This document shows, one piece after another, positions 30,458-40,638 of a stretch of 64,000 bases of DNA. The notes under the pieces are model-generated. The model searched no databases. It worked only from the letters and a program-made list of their open reading frames with translations, and was not told the DNA's origin. The DNA is from Bacteroidales bacterium (lineage in GTDB: Bacteria; Bacteroidota; Bacteroidia; Bacteroidales; JAADJA01): positions 124,001-188,000 of the forward strand of contig JAGVPB010000042.1 of NCBI GenBank assembly GCA_020052415.1, given 5' to 3'. Position numbers and translations under genes: made by a program. Numbering within the stretch: the first letter of the stretch is position 1; the number at the start of each line of letters is the position of its first letter.

Positions 30458-31900
30458 ATGAAAAACCTCTTTTACGGGATAGTTCTTTTGTTAACGATTT
30501 ATACAGTACAATCGCAGAATTGCTACGTCGGAACCTCGATGGATTTTGCGCTATACCTTCAAAACACATGCGGGATTGTTTACAGGGAAGACAGCCTCCC
30601 GAAAAATCCTTTTCAAAGCATTAAAGATCATGGAGGCAATATAATTCGGTTAAGGATTGACCTTCCCCCCTATTCCAACAGCTTTGTTTCAAATGAACCA
30701 CCTGTTGATTACAGGTCGCCTGCAAAAGTAATGGAAGGCATGCAGGCTGCACAGCTTGCTGGTTTGAAAACAATGCTCACGATCAGTTATCAATCCTTTG
30801 CACTTGAGGCAAGTGAATCTCTCAATCCTTATGTTGCACCATTGACATGGCAATCCATTGCCGGTGATGTTGATAAACTTGCGGATTCTGTATATAATTA
30901 TACATTTAATATACTTGCTGAATTCATAGGTTCAGGACTGGTACCGGAAATTGTTTCCATCGGCAATGAAACCAACTGGCGCATTTTAGAGCCCAATGTC
31001 CCTGAAGATGATTTGCCGGCTTATGATCCTCAAAGGGTGGTTAATTTACTGAATGCAGGAACCTCCGCAGTCAGGGATATTAATCAGGTGTATTCATTGA
31101 ACATTAAAATCGCACTTCATATTTTCGGAGCTTCCAATCTTACATGGTGGATGGATACTCATGTTCCGCTCGGCCTTGATTTCGATATCATGGGATTGTC
31201 TCATTACCATGCATGGCACAATTTAGGATCGTTCGGTAGCTGGACTCAGGTTGTGGATTGGGTTCAATCGCATTATCAAAAAGATTTCATGATCATGGAA
31301 ACTGCACAATTATTCAGTTCAGGTTATAGCGACAATCGCCCAAATGTACTCGGTACTGAAAACATACCGGCCGGGTATCCCAATCCTCCAACTACTGAAA
31401 CTCAAATGGAATATCTGAAAGATTTAACAACCGAAATTCTGGATGCCGGAGGGCTTGGAACCATAGTTTGGGGCGGAGACTGGGTCGGTTCGGATTGCTA
31501 TGTATATCCCGACCAATATGGGCCGGGCTCATCGTTCGAAAATAAAGCCTTCTGGGATTTTACCAATAATTTGCATGATGGGATCAATTGGATGAAAGAA
31601 TCCTGCCCGCAGAATTTTCTAAATGAAAATCATGAAAAATCCTTTATAAATATTTACCCGATTCCATTGTACTCAAACTTAGTTACTGTTGAAACAAGAA
31701 ATATCCGGATTAAAAAGGCAGATTTTTTCACGATCCTGGGACAAATGGTAGCTGCCGTGACTATAAATTTCGTTTCACCAAACAGCATTAATATTGAGTT
31801 TTCACATCAGTTACCTTCAGGAAATTACATTCTCAGGGTTACTGATGATCATGACCATTCTTATTTTTATAAAATTCCGGTTATTCACAAACAATTTTAA
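30458..31900 (+). CDS. GH53 endo-beta-1,4-galactanase with T9SS sorting domain
   Basis: This is a second galactanase in the same operon. The protein (480 residues from the ATG at 30458; a TTG at 30452 adds only two) has a signal peptide (about 1-20). Its GH53 barrel has the acid/base E171 in SIGNETNW and the nucleophile E281 in MIMETAQLF. The C-terminal 80 residues (from about 400) contain INIYPIPLYSN and end in a beta-rich type A sorting domain, so it should be exported across the outer membrane by the T9SS. It differs from the upstream GH53 in carrying this tail and in sequence (for example HAWHNLGSFG in place of YPWWHGS), so it is not a recent duplicate. Confidence 0.88.
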   Translation: MKNLFYGIVLLLTIYTVQSQNCYVGTSMDFALYLQNTCGIVYREDSLPKNPFQSIKDHGGNIIRLRIDLPPYSNSFVSNEPPVDYRSPAKVMEGMQAAQLAGLKTMLTISYQSFALEASESLNPYVAPLTWQSIAGDVDKLADSVYNYTFNILAEFIGSGLVPEIVSIGNETNWRILEPNVPEDDLPAYDPQRVVNLLNAGTSAVRDINQVYSLNIKIALHIFGASNLTWWMDTHVPLGLDFDIMGLSHYHAWHNLGSFGSWTQVVDWVQSHYQKDFMIMETAQLFSSGYSDNRPNVLGTENIPAGYPNPPTTETQMEYLKDLTTEILDAGGLGTIVWGGDWVGSDCYVYPDQYGPGSSFENKAFWDFTNNLHDGINWMKESCPQNFLNENHEKSFINIYPIPLYSNLVTVETRNIRIKKADFFTILGQMVAAVTINFVSPNSINIEFSHQLPSGNYILRVTDDHDHSYFYKIPVIHKQF

Positions 31901-31917
31901 TCCAAAAATTTCTATGT

Positions 31918-33777
31918 ATGAAAAAGACTTTACTTATAGTTATCCAGGTATTTATTTGTCTTTTTTTTAATATGTGTACAAAGCAAAACAAACCTGATCC
32001 GTTTCTGGAACCGCCAGAATGGTCAAAAAATGTAATATGGTACCAGATATTTGTTGAACGTTTTTACAATGGAGATCCCACAAACGATCCCAAACCTGAG
32101 AACATACGAACTGCATCCGATTTCCGTCCTGTGCCAGAAGATTGGTCGGTTACTCCCTGGACACAGGATTGGTACAAACAGGAGCCCTGGGCTGAAAAAG
32201 TCAGTAAAAAGTTTTATGAAACTTTACAGCTTCGCCGGTTCGGCGGGGATATGCAGGGTGTATTGGATAAACTCGATTACCTGTCCGATCTTGGAATAAC
32301 TGCTATTTATCTTAATCCTATCAACGACGCGCCATCGCTGCATAAATATGATGCAAGAAACTACCATCATGTGGATGTTAATTTCGGACCCGATCCGGCA
32401 GGTGATAACAAAATCATCGCCTCAGAAAATCCCGCTGATCCCTCAACATGGCAATGGACTTCCGCGGATAAGATGTTTTTAAAACTTGTGGAGGAGGTTC
32501 ATAAACGAGGCATGAGAATTATTGTTGACTATTCCTGGAATCATACAGGAGTGGAATTCTGGGCATGGAAGGATCTCATAAAAAATCAGGAAAAATCACA
32601 TTATAAGGACTGGTTTGAAATCATATCTTTTGATAATGTTGCTACAGATTCAAATGAATTCGATTACAAAGGCTGGCTCAATATCAAAAGTCTGCCGGAA
32701 ATCAAAAAAGTGGATGTTGTTGGTAATAGGGTTAATGGCCGTCCTTATGAGGGAAATATTAATGACGGAGCAAAAAAACACATTTTTGATGTAACAAAAA
32801 GATGGCTGGCGCCTGATGATGATGTGAGTAAGGGAATTGACGGCTTCCGCCTCGATGTTGCCGACCAGGTGCCAATGGGCTTCTGGAGGGATTATAGAAA
32901 ATTTGTTAAGGAAATCAATCCTGATGCTTTTCTCGCAGGTGAAATATGGTGGGAAAAGTGGCCCGACAAACTGATGGATCCGGTTCCCTATGTCGGTGGC
33001 GATGTATTCGACGGCATCATGTTTTATCAAATATACAAGCCCGCCAGAAGTTTTTTTGCAAACACCTATCTCCATTTAAACGCAGTTCAGTTCACAGACA
33101 GCTTACAAAAGCAATGGTCGGCACTTTCTGAACCCTACCGCTACTCGATGATGAATGTGTCGGCCACGCATGATTCACCAAGGCTGCTCACTTGTTTTTA
33201 CAACCCGGGAAAATATAAGTATAATGCCAAACCCAGCGATGATTCAACCTATAATTCGGGAAGGCCGGATGAGGAGACCTATAAAAGAGTGAAATTATAC
33301 CTCATTCATCAATTCACCAATATAGGCGCACCCCATATTTGGAACGGCGATGAAATGGGAATGTGGGGAGCAGACGATCCCGATTGCCGGAAACCGTTAT
33401 GGTGGAAGGAATTTCAATTCGAACCCGAAACACGGACCAACTTGTTAAAAAGAAAAAGGGTTTATGATACCATAGGTTTTAACCAGGAGCACTTTGATTT
33501 CTATAAGAAACTGATCCGGATCAGAAAGGAAAATCCGGTACTGAACAGCGGAGCCATAGAGTTTGTGAAAACAACGGGAAATTGCCTGTCTTATAAAAGA
33601 TTTGATGAACAAAATGAAATATTCGTAATGTTCAATCTTGAAAATGAAAAGCGCGACTTTGAGCTTCCTGAAAACGGAACTTTCATCAACCTGTTTGATA
33701 AGACCGAAGTTACAGGCAGGATTTTGACATTACAACCGTTGTCTGCAGGCATTTACCGAAGAGTCAATAGTAAATAG
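31918..33777 (+). CDS. GH13 alpha-amylase / cyclomaltodextrinase-like lipoprotein
   Basis: The predicted alpha-glucan hydrolase has 619 residues. The N-terminus MKKTLLIVIQVFICLFFNMC with C20 followed by TKQNK looks like a lipoprotein signal. The catalytic barrel has WYQIFVERFYNGD, region I VDYSWNH, region II GFRLDVADQ (nucleophile D313), region III FLAGEIWW (acid/base E342) and region IV SATHDSPR (H418, D419). A C-terminal beta domain ends at SAGIYRRVNSK. The QIFVERFYNGDP start resembles neopullulanase/cyclomaltodextrinase-type enzymes. It is the last gene of the galactanase operon, 17 bases after the second GH53, which links alpha-glucan and beta-galactan degradation in one transcript. Confidence 0.88.
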   Translation: MKKTLLIVIQVFICLFFNMCTKQNKPDPFLEPPEWSKNVIWYQIFVERFYNGDPTNDPKPENIRTASDFRPVPEDWSVTPWTQDWYKQEPWAEKVSKKFYETLQLRRFGGDMQGVLDKLDYLSDLGITAIYLNPINDAPSLHKYDARNYHHVDVNFGPDPAGDNKIIASENPADPSTWQWTSADKMFLKLVEEVHKRGMRIIVDYSWNHTGVEFWAWKDLIKNQEKSHYKDWFEIISFDNVATDSNEFDYKGWLNIKSLPEIKKVDVVGNRVNGRPYEGNINDGAKKHIFDVTKRWLAPDDDVSKGIDGFRLDVADQVPMGFWRDYRKFVKEINPDAFLAGEIWWEKWPDKLMDPVPYVGGDVFDGIMFYQIYKPARSFFANTYLHLNAVQFTDSLQKQWSALSEPYRYSMMNVSATHDSPRLLTCFYNPGKYKYNAKPSDDSTYNSGRPDEETYKRVKLYLIHQFTNIGAPHIWNGDEMGMWGADDPDCRKPLWWKEFQFEPETRTNLLKRKRVYDTIGFNQEHFDFYKKLIRIRKENPVLNSGAIEFVKTTGNCLSYKRFDEQNEIFVMFNLENEKRDFELPENGTFINLFDKTEVTGRILTLQPLSAGIYRRVNSK

Positions 33778-33902
33778 GAGTTCATAAAAGTAATGGATCA
33801 GGTTAAATGGTCAGGGAATAATAAAAAGCAGGTCACTATTTCAATATAAAATGCAATTGTAAAATTCCATTGTTAGCATTTAGTAAATATAAATATCCTT
33901 TT

Positions 33903-33966
33903 GCCCGGTAGGGCATATATATCAATAGAAAACAAATTTCAACAATAGTTATTTCCCCGGACGGGG
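33903..33966. repeat. Intergenic double-hairpin repeat (GCCCGGTAGGGC / CCCCGGACGGGG)
   Basis: Two short GC-rich palindromes, GCCC-GGTA-GGGC (33903-33914) and CCCC-GGAC-GGGG (33955-33966), flank an AT-rich core reading ATCAATAGAAAACAAATTTC. The arrangement resembles an interspersed repeat that I recall from other Bacteroidota genomes (CCCGTAGGG, a TAGAAA core, CCCGTAGGG). No gene is present in the 280-base gap from 33778 to 34057. Confidence 0.5.
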
Positions 33967-34002
33967 ATAAACATGGTCAATAATCACAAGCAGTAAGAGA
34001 CA

Positions 34003-34038
34003 AAAAAAGCTGCCGGAATTTCTCCCGGCAGCTTTTTA
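34003..34038 (-). terminator. Rho-independent terminator of the carbohydrate-binding adhesin gene
   Basis: An 8-bp GC-rich stem GCTGCCGG/CCGGCAGC is extended by A/T pairs and ends in T runs on both strands. It lies 20 bases past the minus-strand stop at 34058 and could also stop transcripts from the left. Confidence 0.8.
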
Positions 34039-34057
34039 AATTAATAATTTTAGATGT

Positions 34058-37000
34058 TTATTGAATCACCAGCTTCTCAATGGCCTTTCTTCCATCGGTT
34101 CCCAGGATACTTACCATGTAAATACCCGATTCGAGCTGATTGGTTCTCAATTGAATCACATCGTTCCCAAAAACACTTTGTGTTTGTGATAAAACAACTC
34201 TGCCCGACATATCCGAAATATAAACTGTGACCTCATTGCCAAGAACTTCATCAAGCAATTTCAGGTTCACATTTCCTGAAGTCGGGTTCGGGTAGAGGAT
34301 AACATTTGCATTGTCATAAGTTATGTCGTAGATACCAAAATAAGGTCCGCCGGCCAACTGAAGATCACCAAGATCAGCGGTATTGCTCCAGTTATTACCG
34401 GTTCCATACCATACTGTCTGGTAATCGCGCCCAATTCCGTTATCGCTGTCGTTATTTCCGAGGCTGAATCCAATGGTACGGCCCTTTCCGGGAGCAAAAT
34501 CGAAATTATCCCAGCCCAGTCTCAATTCAACATTATAACCAGTTCCGGTTGCAAACCATTTTGCATCATAATTGGTAACAGGAACACCATCGGCTTTAAC
34601 CCACAGAACAGTATCAACAGGTGCTGTATTGCTAAAGAAATCCTGTATCAACTGCGTGTCGAAATCACTGTCGAAAGCGCCATCCGAATCATGATTGCCA
34701 TCAATATAATATTCTATTGCATCGTTGTCCCACGGGTTTCCGGAACCTTCAACTACGCCATCAACAACTTCAACACCCAGATAAAGGTTATATGAATCCC
34801 ACAGGGCTCCCCAGGTTACAGTATTGTTATTGGCAACCGTACCAACCACAACCAGATCACTGGTATAGTCGAGTGCGTATTCGGTTAAATTACCATCTAT
34901 CGCCGGAGCAGTTTCAGTACGTTCGGCATAAGCGACGCCTTCGTCTGCAGGTTCTTCAGTAAAGGTATAAACACCGGTTAAGCAGTCGAAAGTAATCCTG
35001 TACCTTCCGGTTGTTGCCGGGATAGGATCGCCATCCAGTTCCGCAGTTCCATTTGGAAAAGCTGTAGAACCCCATTGTACTGTGGCTTGTAAATCCTTCC
35101 TGAAAACCAGATCAAAAGCTGCATCGAGGTTATAAGTTCCAACATAAGTCGTCGGCATGTCGGTAGGATTCCTCAGGATAACATCACCTGTAGTTTCATT
35201 GTAAACGCTGATACATCCGCAGGCTAAAGTTCCGAATAACAGGTCACCGAAACCTGAAGTAGTGAGAGTATCCTGCATGTCGCCGTTCCAGGCTAAAGTG
35301 TAATTAACGCCGGTACCATCGTCATCATCACCAATTAAAATGTCAAATCCTATCTGTCCGCCTTCTGCCGGGGTTACGCCAAGATCAGCCCAGGGAATAG
35401 CAACCTCTGCATTATAACCGTTTGATGATATCTGGAAGCCAAGATCCGGAACAATCCCGGCCGGACCCTGAATTACTTCTATACCCGCTCCTGAAAACCT
35501 CAGATGAACATCAGAATCATCATAATCGCCACCGGATTTATTTCCGTCAACAAAGACTTCGCCCTGCTCGTTCGCTGTCAGGGTTGAATCTACGATTTTA
35601 ATGCCGACATATAAATAGGTTTCATTCCATGCAACACCGAAAAAGGCTTCGTTCAAATCGCCAACTATAGTTCCATCCACCACTTTTGCAACCGGCTGAG
35701 TAATGATCCAATCGGTTTCATTAAGCGCTCCATCAACTGTGATTGCGAAAACCTTTGGTGCCTGCACGGAATTTCCAAGTTGGTAGAAGCAGTAATCGCC
35801 GGCTAGTGCATTGAAGGTAATCTGGTATTTTCCGCCGGGTACATTGATAATCTGGGTAACATCCTGTACACCCGTTTGACAGAGTGAGGTTCCACCCCAG
35901 GCATTGTCGTTATTAATAGGAAGGGCATCTGTTCTGAATAAAAGCCCTGTTGTCGTCGGGAAATTATATTCAATGCTGAAAAGACATGGGTACTCAGCAT
36001 CGCGGATGAGGAAAACGTCAGTCGGGACTGCTGTGGTTCCAACACCCCATCCATTAAAGTCACCGACCATGCCAATGGCGCCGCAAATATCAGGATTATC
36101 AGTAAAATTATATTCGCCGGTGGCACTATTAAATGTGACTGAATATTTACCTGGTACAACAGGAATATTGGCCCCACCATTAGTACCGGTACCACTTGGA
36201 AAGTCAGCAGATCCCCAGCTAATTGTCCAATCCATATTTTCACGGAATTTCGATTCGATAATTCCATCAGGCGGAGCTGAAAAATCGAAATTCGCCGGTA
36301 AACTTACGTCAGCTAACCATAAATCGGGATCGCCTGCATCACGGTTCATCGGAAGGTCCCCATTCCAACCATTGAATTCACCTATCATACTAATTGCTCC
36401 GGTAGTTGTTTGGAAATTATAATTTCCCGTAGTGAAATCAAAAGTCACATAAAAATCTGTAGTCATACCGGTTCCATCAACAGGAACAAAAATATTCGGG
36501 CCATTTTGGTATCCGGTATCAGCCGGAAAGACATCACCGCCCCAGTTAATACTCCAGTCGGCATTTTCACGAAACTTCGTTTCGAAAAATCCATCACCAT
36601 TAGCATCCAGATCCGGCGTAAGTGAGAATACGGCTGACCACATATTCGGATCAGCAGCGTCACGTGTCATCCAGTAATCGGCACCCCATCCGTTGAATTC
36701 ACCAATGAGTCCGATAGCACCGCAGGTTGCAACAAAATTATATTCTTCTGTCACGCAATTGAAGGTAACCAAATAATCAGTCGTTGTGCCAACAGTATCG
36801 AGCGGAACAAATATATTCGGTCCATTCTGGTATCCCGTATCGGCCGGAAATACATCACCACCCCAGTTAATACCCCAGTCAGCACTCTGACGGAATTTGG
36901 TTTCGATAAATCCATCGGCATTTCCGTCCATAGCAGCTGTGAAGCTGATGATGGTACTCCACATACTGAGATTACCGGCATCTCTGGTCATCCAGTGGTC

Positions 37001-37435
37001 ATCGGCCCAAGCGTTGAATTCGCCTATTAATCCAATGCTGCCGCATACTTCCTCGAAGACATAGGTTAGGGTTTCGCAATTAAATGTAACGTAATAATCA
37101 GTCGTACTGGTCGTTGTGGTATCAATAGGTACCAGAATGTTTGGTCCATCAAGGTATCCTGTATCTGTTGGGAATGCATCGCCACCCCAGTTAACTGTCC
37201 AACCCGCATTTTCGCGGAATTTTACTTCGACATCACCATCATCATCAGTATCATCAGCAACGTTAAAACTTAAAATAGTAGAAAACATTGCCGGATCAAT
37301 TGGGTCACGATCCATAAACTGGTCGCCTGCCCAATCGTTAAATTCACCGATCAGGCTAACCTGACCGCATTGACTCATTGCATTCATCGAAAACATGAAT
37401 GCCAAAATCACTGAGAAGAGAAAATTTTTTTTCAT
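34058..37435 (-). CDS. Secreted multi-CBM protein: five tandem SusF-like modules, two CBM9-like domains, T9SS tail
   Basis: The 1125-residue exported protein has no catalytic domain. After a signal peptide (about 1-21) come five tandem modules of about 108 residues (about 23-130, 131-238, 239-346, 347-450, 451-560). Most share an IGLIGEFNGW-like start, a MTRDA turn, a KFRENADWSINWGGD aromatic patch and a closing YNF strand. Then a CBM9/DOMON-like domain (about 566-735, VDGALNETDW), a shortened sixth module (about 745-835), a second CBM9-like domain (about 842-1035, IDGNLTEYAL) and a type A T9SS sorting domain (about 1045-1125, ILYPNPTSGN). Modules 2 and 3 are nearly identical in places, a sign of recent duplication. 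It probably captures polysaccharide on the cell surface for the neighbouring SusCD systems. Confidence 0.82.
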   Translation of the reverse strand: MKKNFLFSVILAFMFSMNAMSQCGQVSLIGEFNDWAGDQFMDRDPIDPAMFSTILSFNVADDTDDDGDVEVKFRENAGWTVNWGGDAFPTDTGYLDGPNILVPIDTTTTSTTDYYVTFNCETLTYVFEEVCGSIGLIGEFNAWADDHWMTRDAGNLSMWSTIISFTAAMDGNADGFIETKFRQSADWGINWGGDVFPADTGYQNGPNIFVPLDTVGTTTDYLVTFNCVTEEYNFVATCGAIGLIGEFNGWGADYWMTRDAADPNMWSAVFSLTPDLDANGDGFFETKFRENADWSINWGGDVFPADTGYQNGPNIFVPVDGTGMTTDFYVTFDFTTGNYNFQTTTGAISMIGEFNGWNGDLPMNRDAGDPDLWLADVSLPANFDFSAPPDGIIESKFRENMDWTISWGSADFPSGTGTNGGANIPVVPGKYSVTFNSATGEYNFTDNPDICGAIGMVGDFNGWGVGTTAVPTDVFLIRDAEYPCLFSIEYNFPTTTGLLFRTDALPINNDNAWGGTSLCQTGVQDVTQIINVPGGKYQITFNALAGDYCFYQLGNSVQAPKVFAITVDGALNETDWIITQPVAKVVDGTIVGDLNEAFFGVAWNETYLYVGIKIVDSTLTANEQGEVFVDGNKSGGDYDDSDVHLRFSGAGIEVIQGPAGIVPDLGFQISSNGYNAEVAIPWADLGVTPAEGGQIGFDILIGDDDDGTGVNYTLAWNGDMQDTLTTSGFGDLLFGTLACGCISVYNETTGDVILRNPTDMPTTYVGTYNLDAAFDLVFRKDLQATVQWGSTAFPNGTAELDGDPIPATTGRYRITFDCLTGVYTFTEEPADEGVAYAERTETAPAIDGNLTEYALDYTSDLVVVGTVANNNTVTWGALWDSYNLYLGVEVVDGVVEGSGNPWDNDAIEYYIDGNHDSDGAFDSDFDTQLIQDFFSNTAPVDTVLWVKADGVPVTNYDAKWFATGTGYNVELRLGWDNFDFAPGKGRTIGFSLGNNDSDNGIGRDYQTVWYGTGNNWSNTADLGDLQLAGGPYFGIYDITYDNANVILYPNPTSGNVNLKLLDEVLGNEVTVYISDMSGRVVLSQTQSVFGNDVIQLRTNQLESGIYMVSILGTDGRKAIEKLVIQ

Positions 37436-37617
37436 TGTATAAAATTTTAGTAATTGATTGTACTATATTTTTTGCTAAATTAAGATATTTATATTAAATA
37501 TGTTCGTGAACAGAATTTTTTTTTTTAATTTTTAATAAACACTGAAAAAATTCTATCATTATTTTTCCTAATTTCGGCACGGAAAATAAACGCTTTGTTA
37601 AAACTAATTTTACAAAT

Positions 37618-40600
37618 ATGAATAAATTTTTACATTTTGCCTTAAAAGCAGTATTGATCATGTTATTACTTATAACGGGTATCATTACTGCCTTTTCGCA
37701 GGAACGAACCATTACGGGAACGGTTAAAGATGCCGAAACCGGTGAAACACTGATCGGGGTGAATATCACCCTTACACGTGACAGGAGTGTAGGAACCGTC
37801 ACTGATATTGATGGTAATTACAAATTAACAGTTCCCGCAAATTCAGATTCCATTAGTTTTTCTTATGTGGGATATACCGGCATAACTATGGGACTGACTT
37901 CACCGGTAATCAATATCAGCCTGATGCCCGGGAAGCAGCTGTCAGAAGTTGTGGTTGTGGGTTATGGAACCCAAAAAACAAAAGAGGTTACCAGCGCCGT
38001 AACCAGTGTCAAATCGGAAGATTTTAATAGTGGTAACGTGAGCGATCCAATACAGCTGATACAGGGCAAGGTAGCAGGCTTGTCGATTGCCAAACCGGGA
38101 TCCGACCCAAACGGTGACTTTACAATCCGTCTGAGGGGGCTTTCCACCTTCGGTGCAAACACTGAACCCCTGGTAATTATTGATGGTGTACAAGGTGCAT
38201 CCTTAAAATCCGTTGACCCGCAGGATATAGCCTCGATGGATGTTTTAAAAGATGCTTCTGCTGCGGCTATTTATGGTACAAAGGCAGCCTCCGGCGTAAT
38301 TTTGATCACCACCAAAAAAGGAAAGGCAGCTGATGGTAAAAAAGGCGCCAACGTTGAATTTAGCACCAACTTTACCCTTGAATCTATTTCAAAAAAGCTG
38401 GATGTACTTACAAAGGAGGAATACCTTCAATTTCCAAGCGCTACGGATTATGGCAGCGAAACCGACTGGATGGATGCTGTTACCAGCAATGGGTTTTCAC
38501 AGGCTTATAATCTTGCCATTAATGGCGCAACCGACAAATCAAACTATCGCGTATCATTTAACTACAGAAAAGGAAATGGCGTTGTGAAAGGTACCGGTTA
38601 TGACCATTACAACGGGCGTTTGAATTTTACACAAAAGGCACTGAACGATATGCTTACTTTCGATTTTAATCTTTCAGCCACCATGCGCGATGAGGAATAT
38701 GCACCCAGTGAAGCGCTTGGATTTGTGACAAATTATAATCCGACAGCTCCAACTCATGGCGCCGGATCGGACACATCAGCGGCAACGAGCGCATTTGTAA
38801 GCGAATGGGGCGGTTATTTTCAGCAACAGGCTTTTTCATTTTATAATCCATTAGCCGCTATTGAGCAAAATACTCTCGATGGTAAAAAGCAGGAAATTGT
38901 CGGAAGCCTGAAAACCGAGTTTCAACCTGTTAAATGGGGTAAACTTGGAATCTTTTACAGCCAGGCAAGGGGAAACGATCTTTTTGGAACCTATACGAGT
39001 AAATATAGTTTTTATAATGCCACCAACGCTGAAAAATCGGGCACCCATGACGGATATGCCCGGAAAAACACAGAGGACCGGTTCCATCATCTTTTTGAAA
39101 TAACCGGTGAATTGCAGAAAGACTTTAATGATTTTAATGTTAAGATCCTGGGGGGCTACTCCTACCAGGAAAATATTACTGAACGGTATTCAGCTTATGG
39201 TGAGGGATTCTTAACGGATGCTTTTACATATAACAGCCTGGGATCCGGATCAGGAATCATAGCCAATGATGAAATGGTATCAAGCTATAAATTATCCAGC
39301 ACTCTAATTGGTTTTTTTGCAAGGGCTTCTGTTAACTGGAAGGATGGAATATTCCTTACCGGAAATTTCAGGCGCGACGGTTCTACTATGTTTGGGATAA
39401 ACAACCAGTGGGGTAATTTCATGGGCGTAAGCGGAGGTGTGGATATCACAAGATTTGTGGAAATTCCTTATGTCAACAGGTTGAAAATCAGAGGAGGTTA
39501 TGGTGAAACCGGGAATCTTCCACCTGATCCGTATCTTTCACAGGATTTATACAATATCGGTGGTGGAAATTTCTTCTACCAGGGCGAGTTTATACAAGCC
39601 TATGATCTGGTCAGAAATGCAAACCCGGATTTAAAATGGGAAGTCAAGAAAGAACTGGGTTTGGGCCTTGACTTTATGCTATTGAATTACCGCCTTACAG
39701 GCTCCATAGATTATTACAACAGCCGAGGCAATGATTTACTTCTTGAATCTACGGTGCCTGTTCCGCCCTTTCCAGCAGACAAGATGTGGTTAAACCTGGG
39801 AGAACTTGAGAGTTCAGGAATTGAGTTCACCGTTGATTATGATGTTTTACAAAAAACGTTATTCAAATGGAATACCAATTTTAATTTTGCCTATTATTTC
39901 GATACCAGATTAATCACGATTACAACCACATTAACTGAAGCAACAGAAATTAATTTAGGTGAACTGGGTGCTCCAAACTTAACTAATATTTTTGTAATAC
40001 ATGCTCCGGAAAGTGAACCTATCGGACAAATTTATGCCCCGGTATATGAAGGGATTTTTTATAACGAAGAGGATGGAGAATATCAGAAAAAATACGAAGG
40101 TGTTCCGCTGGGTGTAACGCCAGCCGATTCCAATTATCAGGTTGTCGGCAACGGCTTGCCTGATTTTCAGATCGGGTGGGGCAACAGTTTAACTTACAAA
40201 AATTTCTATTTGAACTTTTTCTTCAGGGGGGTATTTGGTCATTCTTTGGTAAACGTGAGCAATGCAAGATACGGCGATGTCAGCACAATAGATATTCAAA
40301 GTGGAATGGGCATTGCCCTTGATTACATGCAGGCACAGGATGGTATTCAGTTCTCCAGTTTGCATGTGGAAAAAGCCTCCTTCATAAAACTGGACAACTT
40401 TGCTTTTGGTTATAATTTTCAAATACCTGATAACAAATATATTTCAACGCTCAGGCTATATATATCAGGCCAAAACCTTTTCACAATAACCAATTATAGC
40501 GGTGTCGATCCTGAAGTGAGGTATGGTGATTCCAACAATCCTCTAGCTCCTGGTATAGACAGGTCAAATACCTACTTCAGCACAAGATCAGTTACTCTCG

Positions 40601-40620
40601 GTGTCAATTTATTATTCTAA
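37618..40620 (+). CDS. Second SusC/RagA TonB-dependent outer-membrane transporter
   Basis: The 1000-residue SusC-like transporter has a signal peptide (about 1-28), the carboxypeptidase regulatory-like domain (about 30-110, ITGTVKDAETGETLIGVNI), the SusC signature VVVGYGTQKTKEVTSAV and a plug (RLRGLSTFGANTEPLVIIDGV, DASAAAIYGTKAASGVILITT). The barrel ends VTLGVNLLF with a C-terminal aromatic residue. It is clearly diverged from the first SusC of the window, so the two likely import different oligosaccharides. It is divergent from the multi-CBM gene and 18 bases upstream of its SusD partner. Confidence 0.95.
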   Translation: MNKFLHFALKAVLIMLLLITGIITAFSQERTITGTVKDAETGETLIGVNITLTRDRSVGTVTDIDGNYKLTVPANSDSISFSYVGYTGITMGLTSPVINISLMPGKQLSEVVVVGYGTQKTKEVTSAVTSVKSEDFNSGNVSDPIQLIQGKVAGLSIAKPGSDPNGDFTIRLRGLSTFGANTEPLVIIDGVQGASLKSVDPQDIASMDVLKDASAAAIYGTKAASGVILITTKKGKAADGKKGANVEFSTNFTLESISKKLDVLTKEEYLQFPSATDYGSETDWMDAVTSNGFSQAYNLAINGATDKSNYRVSFNYRKGNGVVKGTGYDHYNGRLNFTQKALNDMLTFDFNLSATMRDEEYAPSEALGFVTNYNPTAPTHGAGSDTSAATSAFVSEWGGYFQQQAFSFYNPLAAIEQNTLDGKKQEIVGSLKTEFQPVKWGKLGIFYSQARGNDLFGTYTSKYSFYNATNAEKSGTHDGYARKNTEDRFHHLFEITGELQKDFNDFNVKILGGYSYQENITERYSAYGEGFLTDAFTYNSLGSGSGIIANDEMVSSYKLSSTLIGFFARASVNWKDGIFLTGNFRRDGSTMFGINNQWGNFMGVSGGVDITRFVEIPYVNRLKIRGGYGETGNLPPDPYLSQDLYNIGGGNFFYQGEFIQAYDLVRNANPDLKWEVKKELGLGLDFMLLNYRLTGSIDYYNSRGNDLLLESTVPVPPFPADKMWLNLGELESSGIEFTVDYDVLQKTLFKWNTNFNFAYYFDTRLITITTTLTEATEINLGELGAPNLTNIFVIHAPESEPIGQIYAPVYEGIFYNEEDGEYQKKYEGVPLGVTPADSNYQVVGNGLPDFQIGWGNSLTYKNFYLNFFFRGVFGHSLVNVSNARYGDVSTIDIQSGMGIALDYMQAQDGIQFSSLHVEKASFIKLDNFAFGYNFQIPDNKYISTLRLYISGQNLFTITNYSGVDPEVRYGDSNNPLAPGIDRSNTYFSTRSVTLGVNLLF

Positions 40621-40638
40621 AAATTAAAAAAAATAGTT

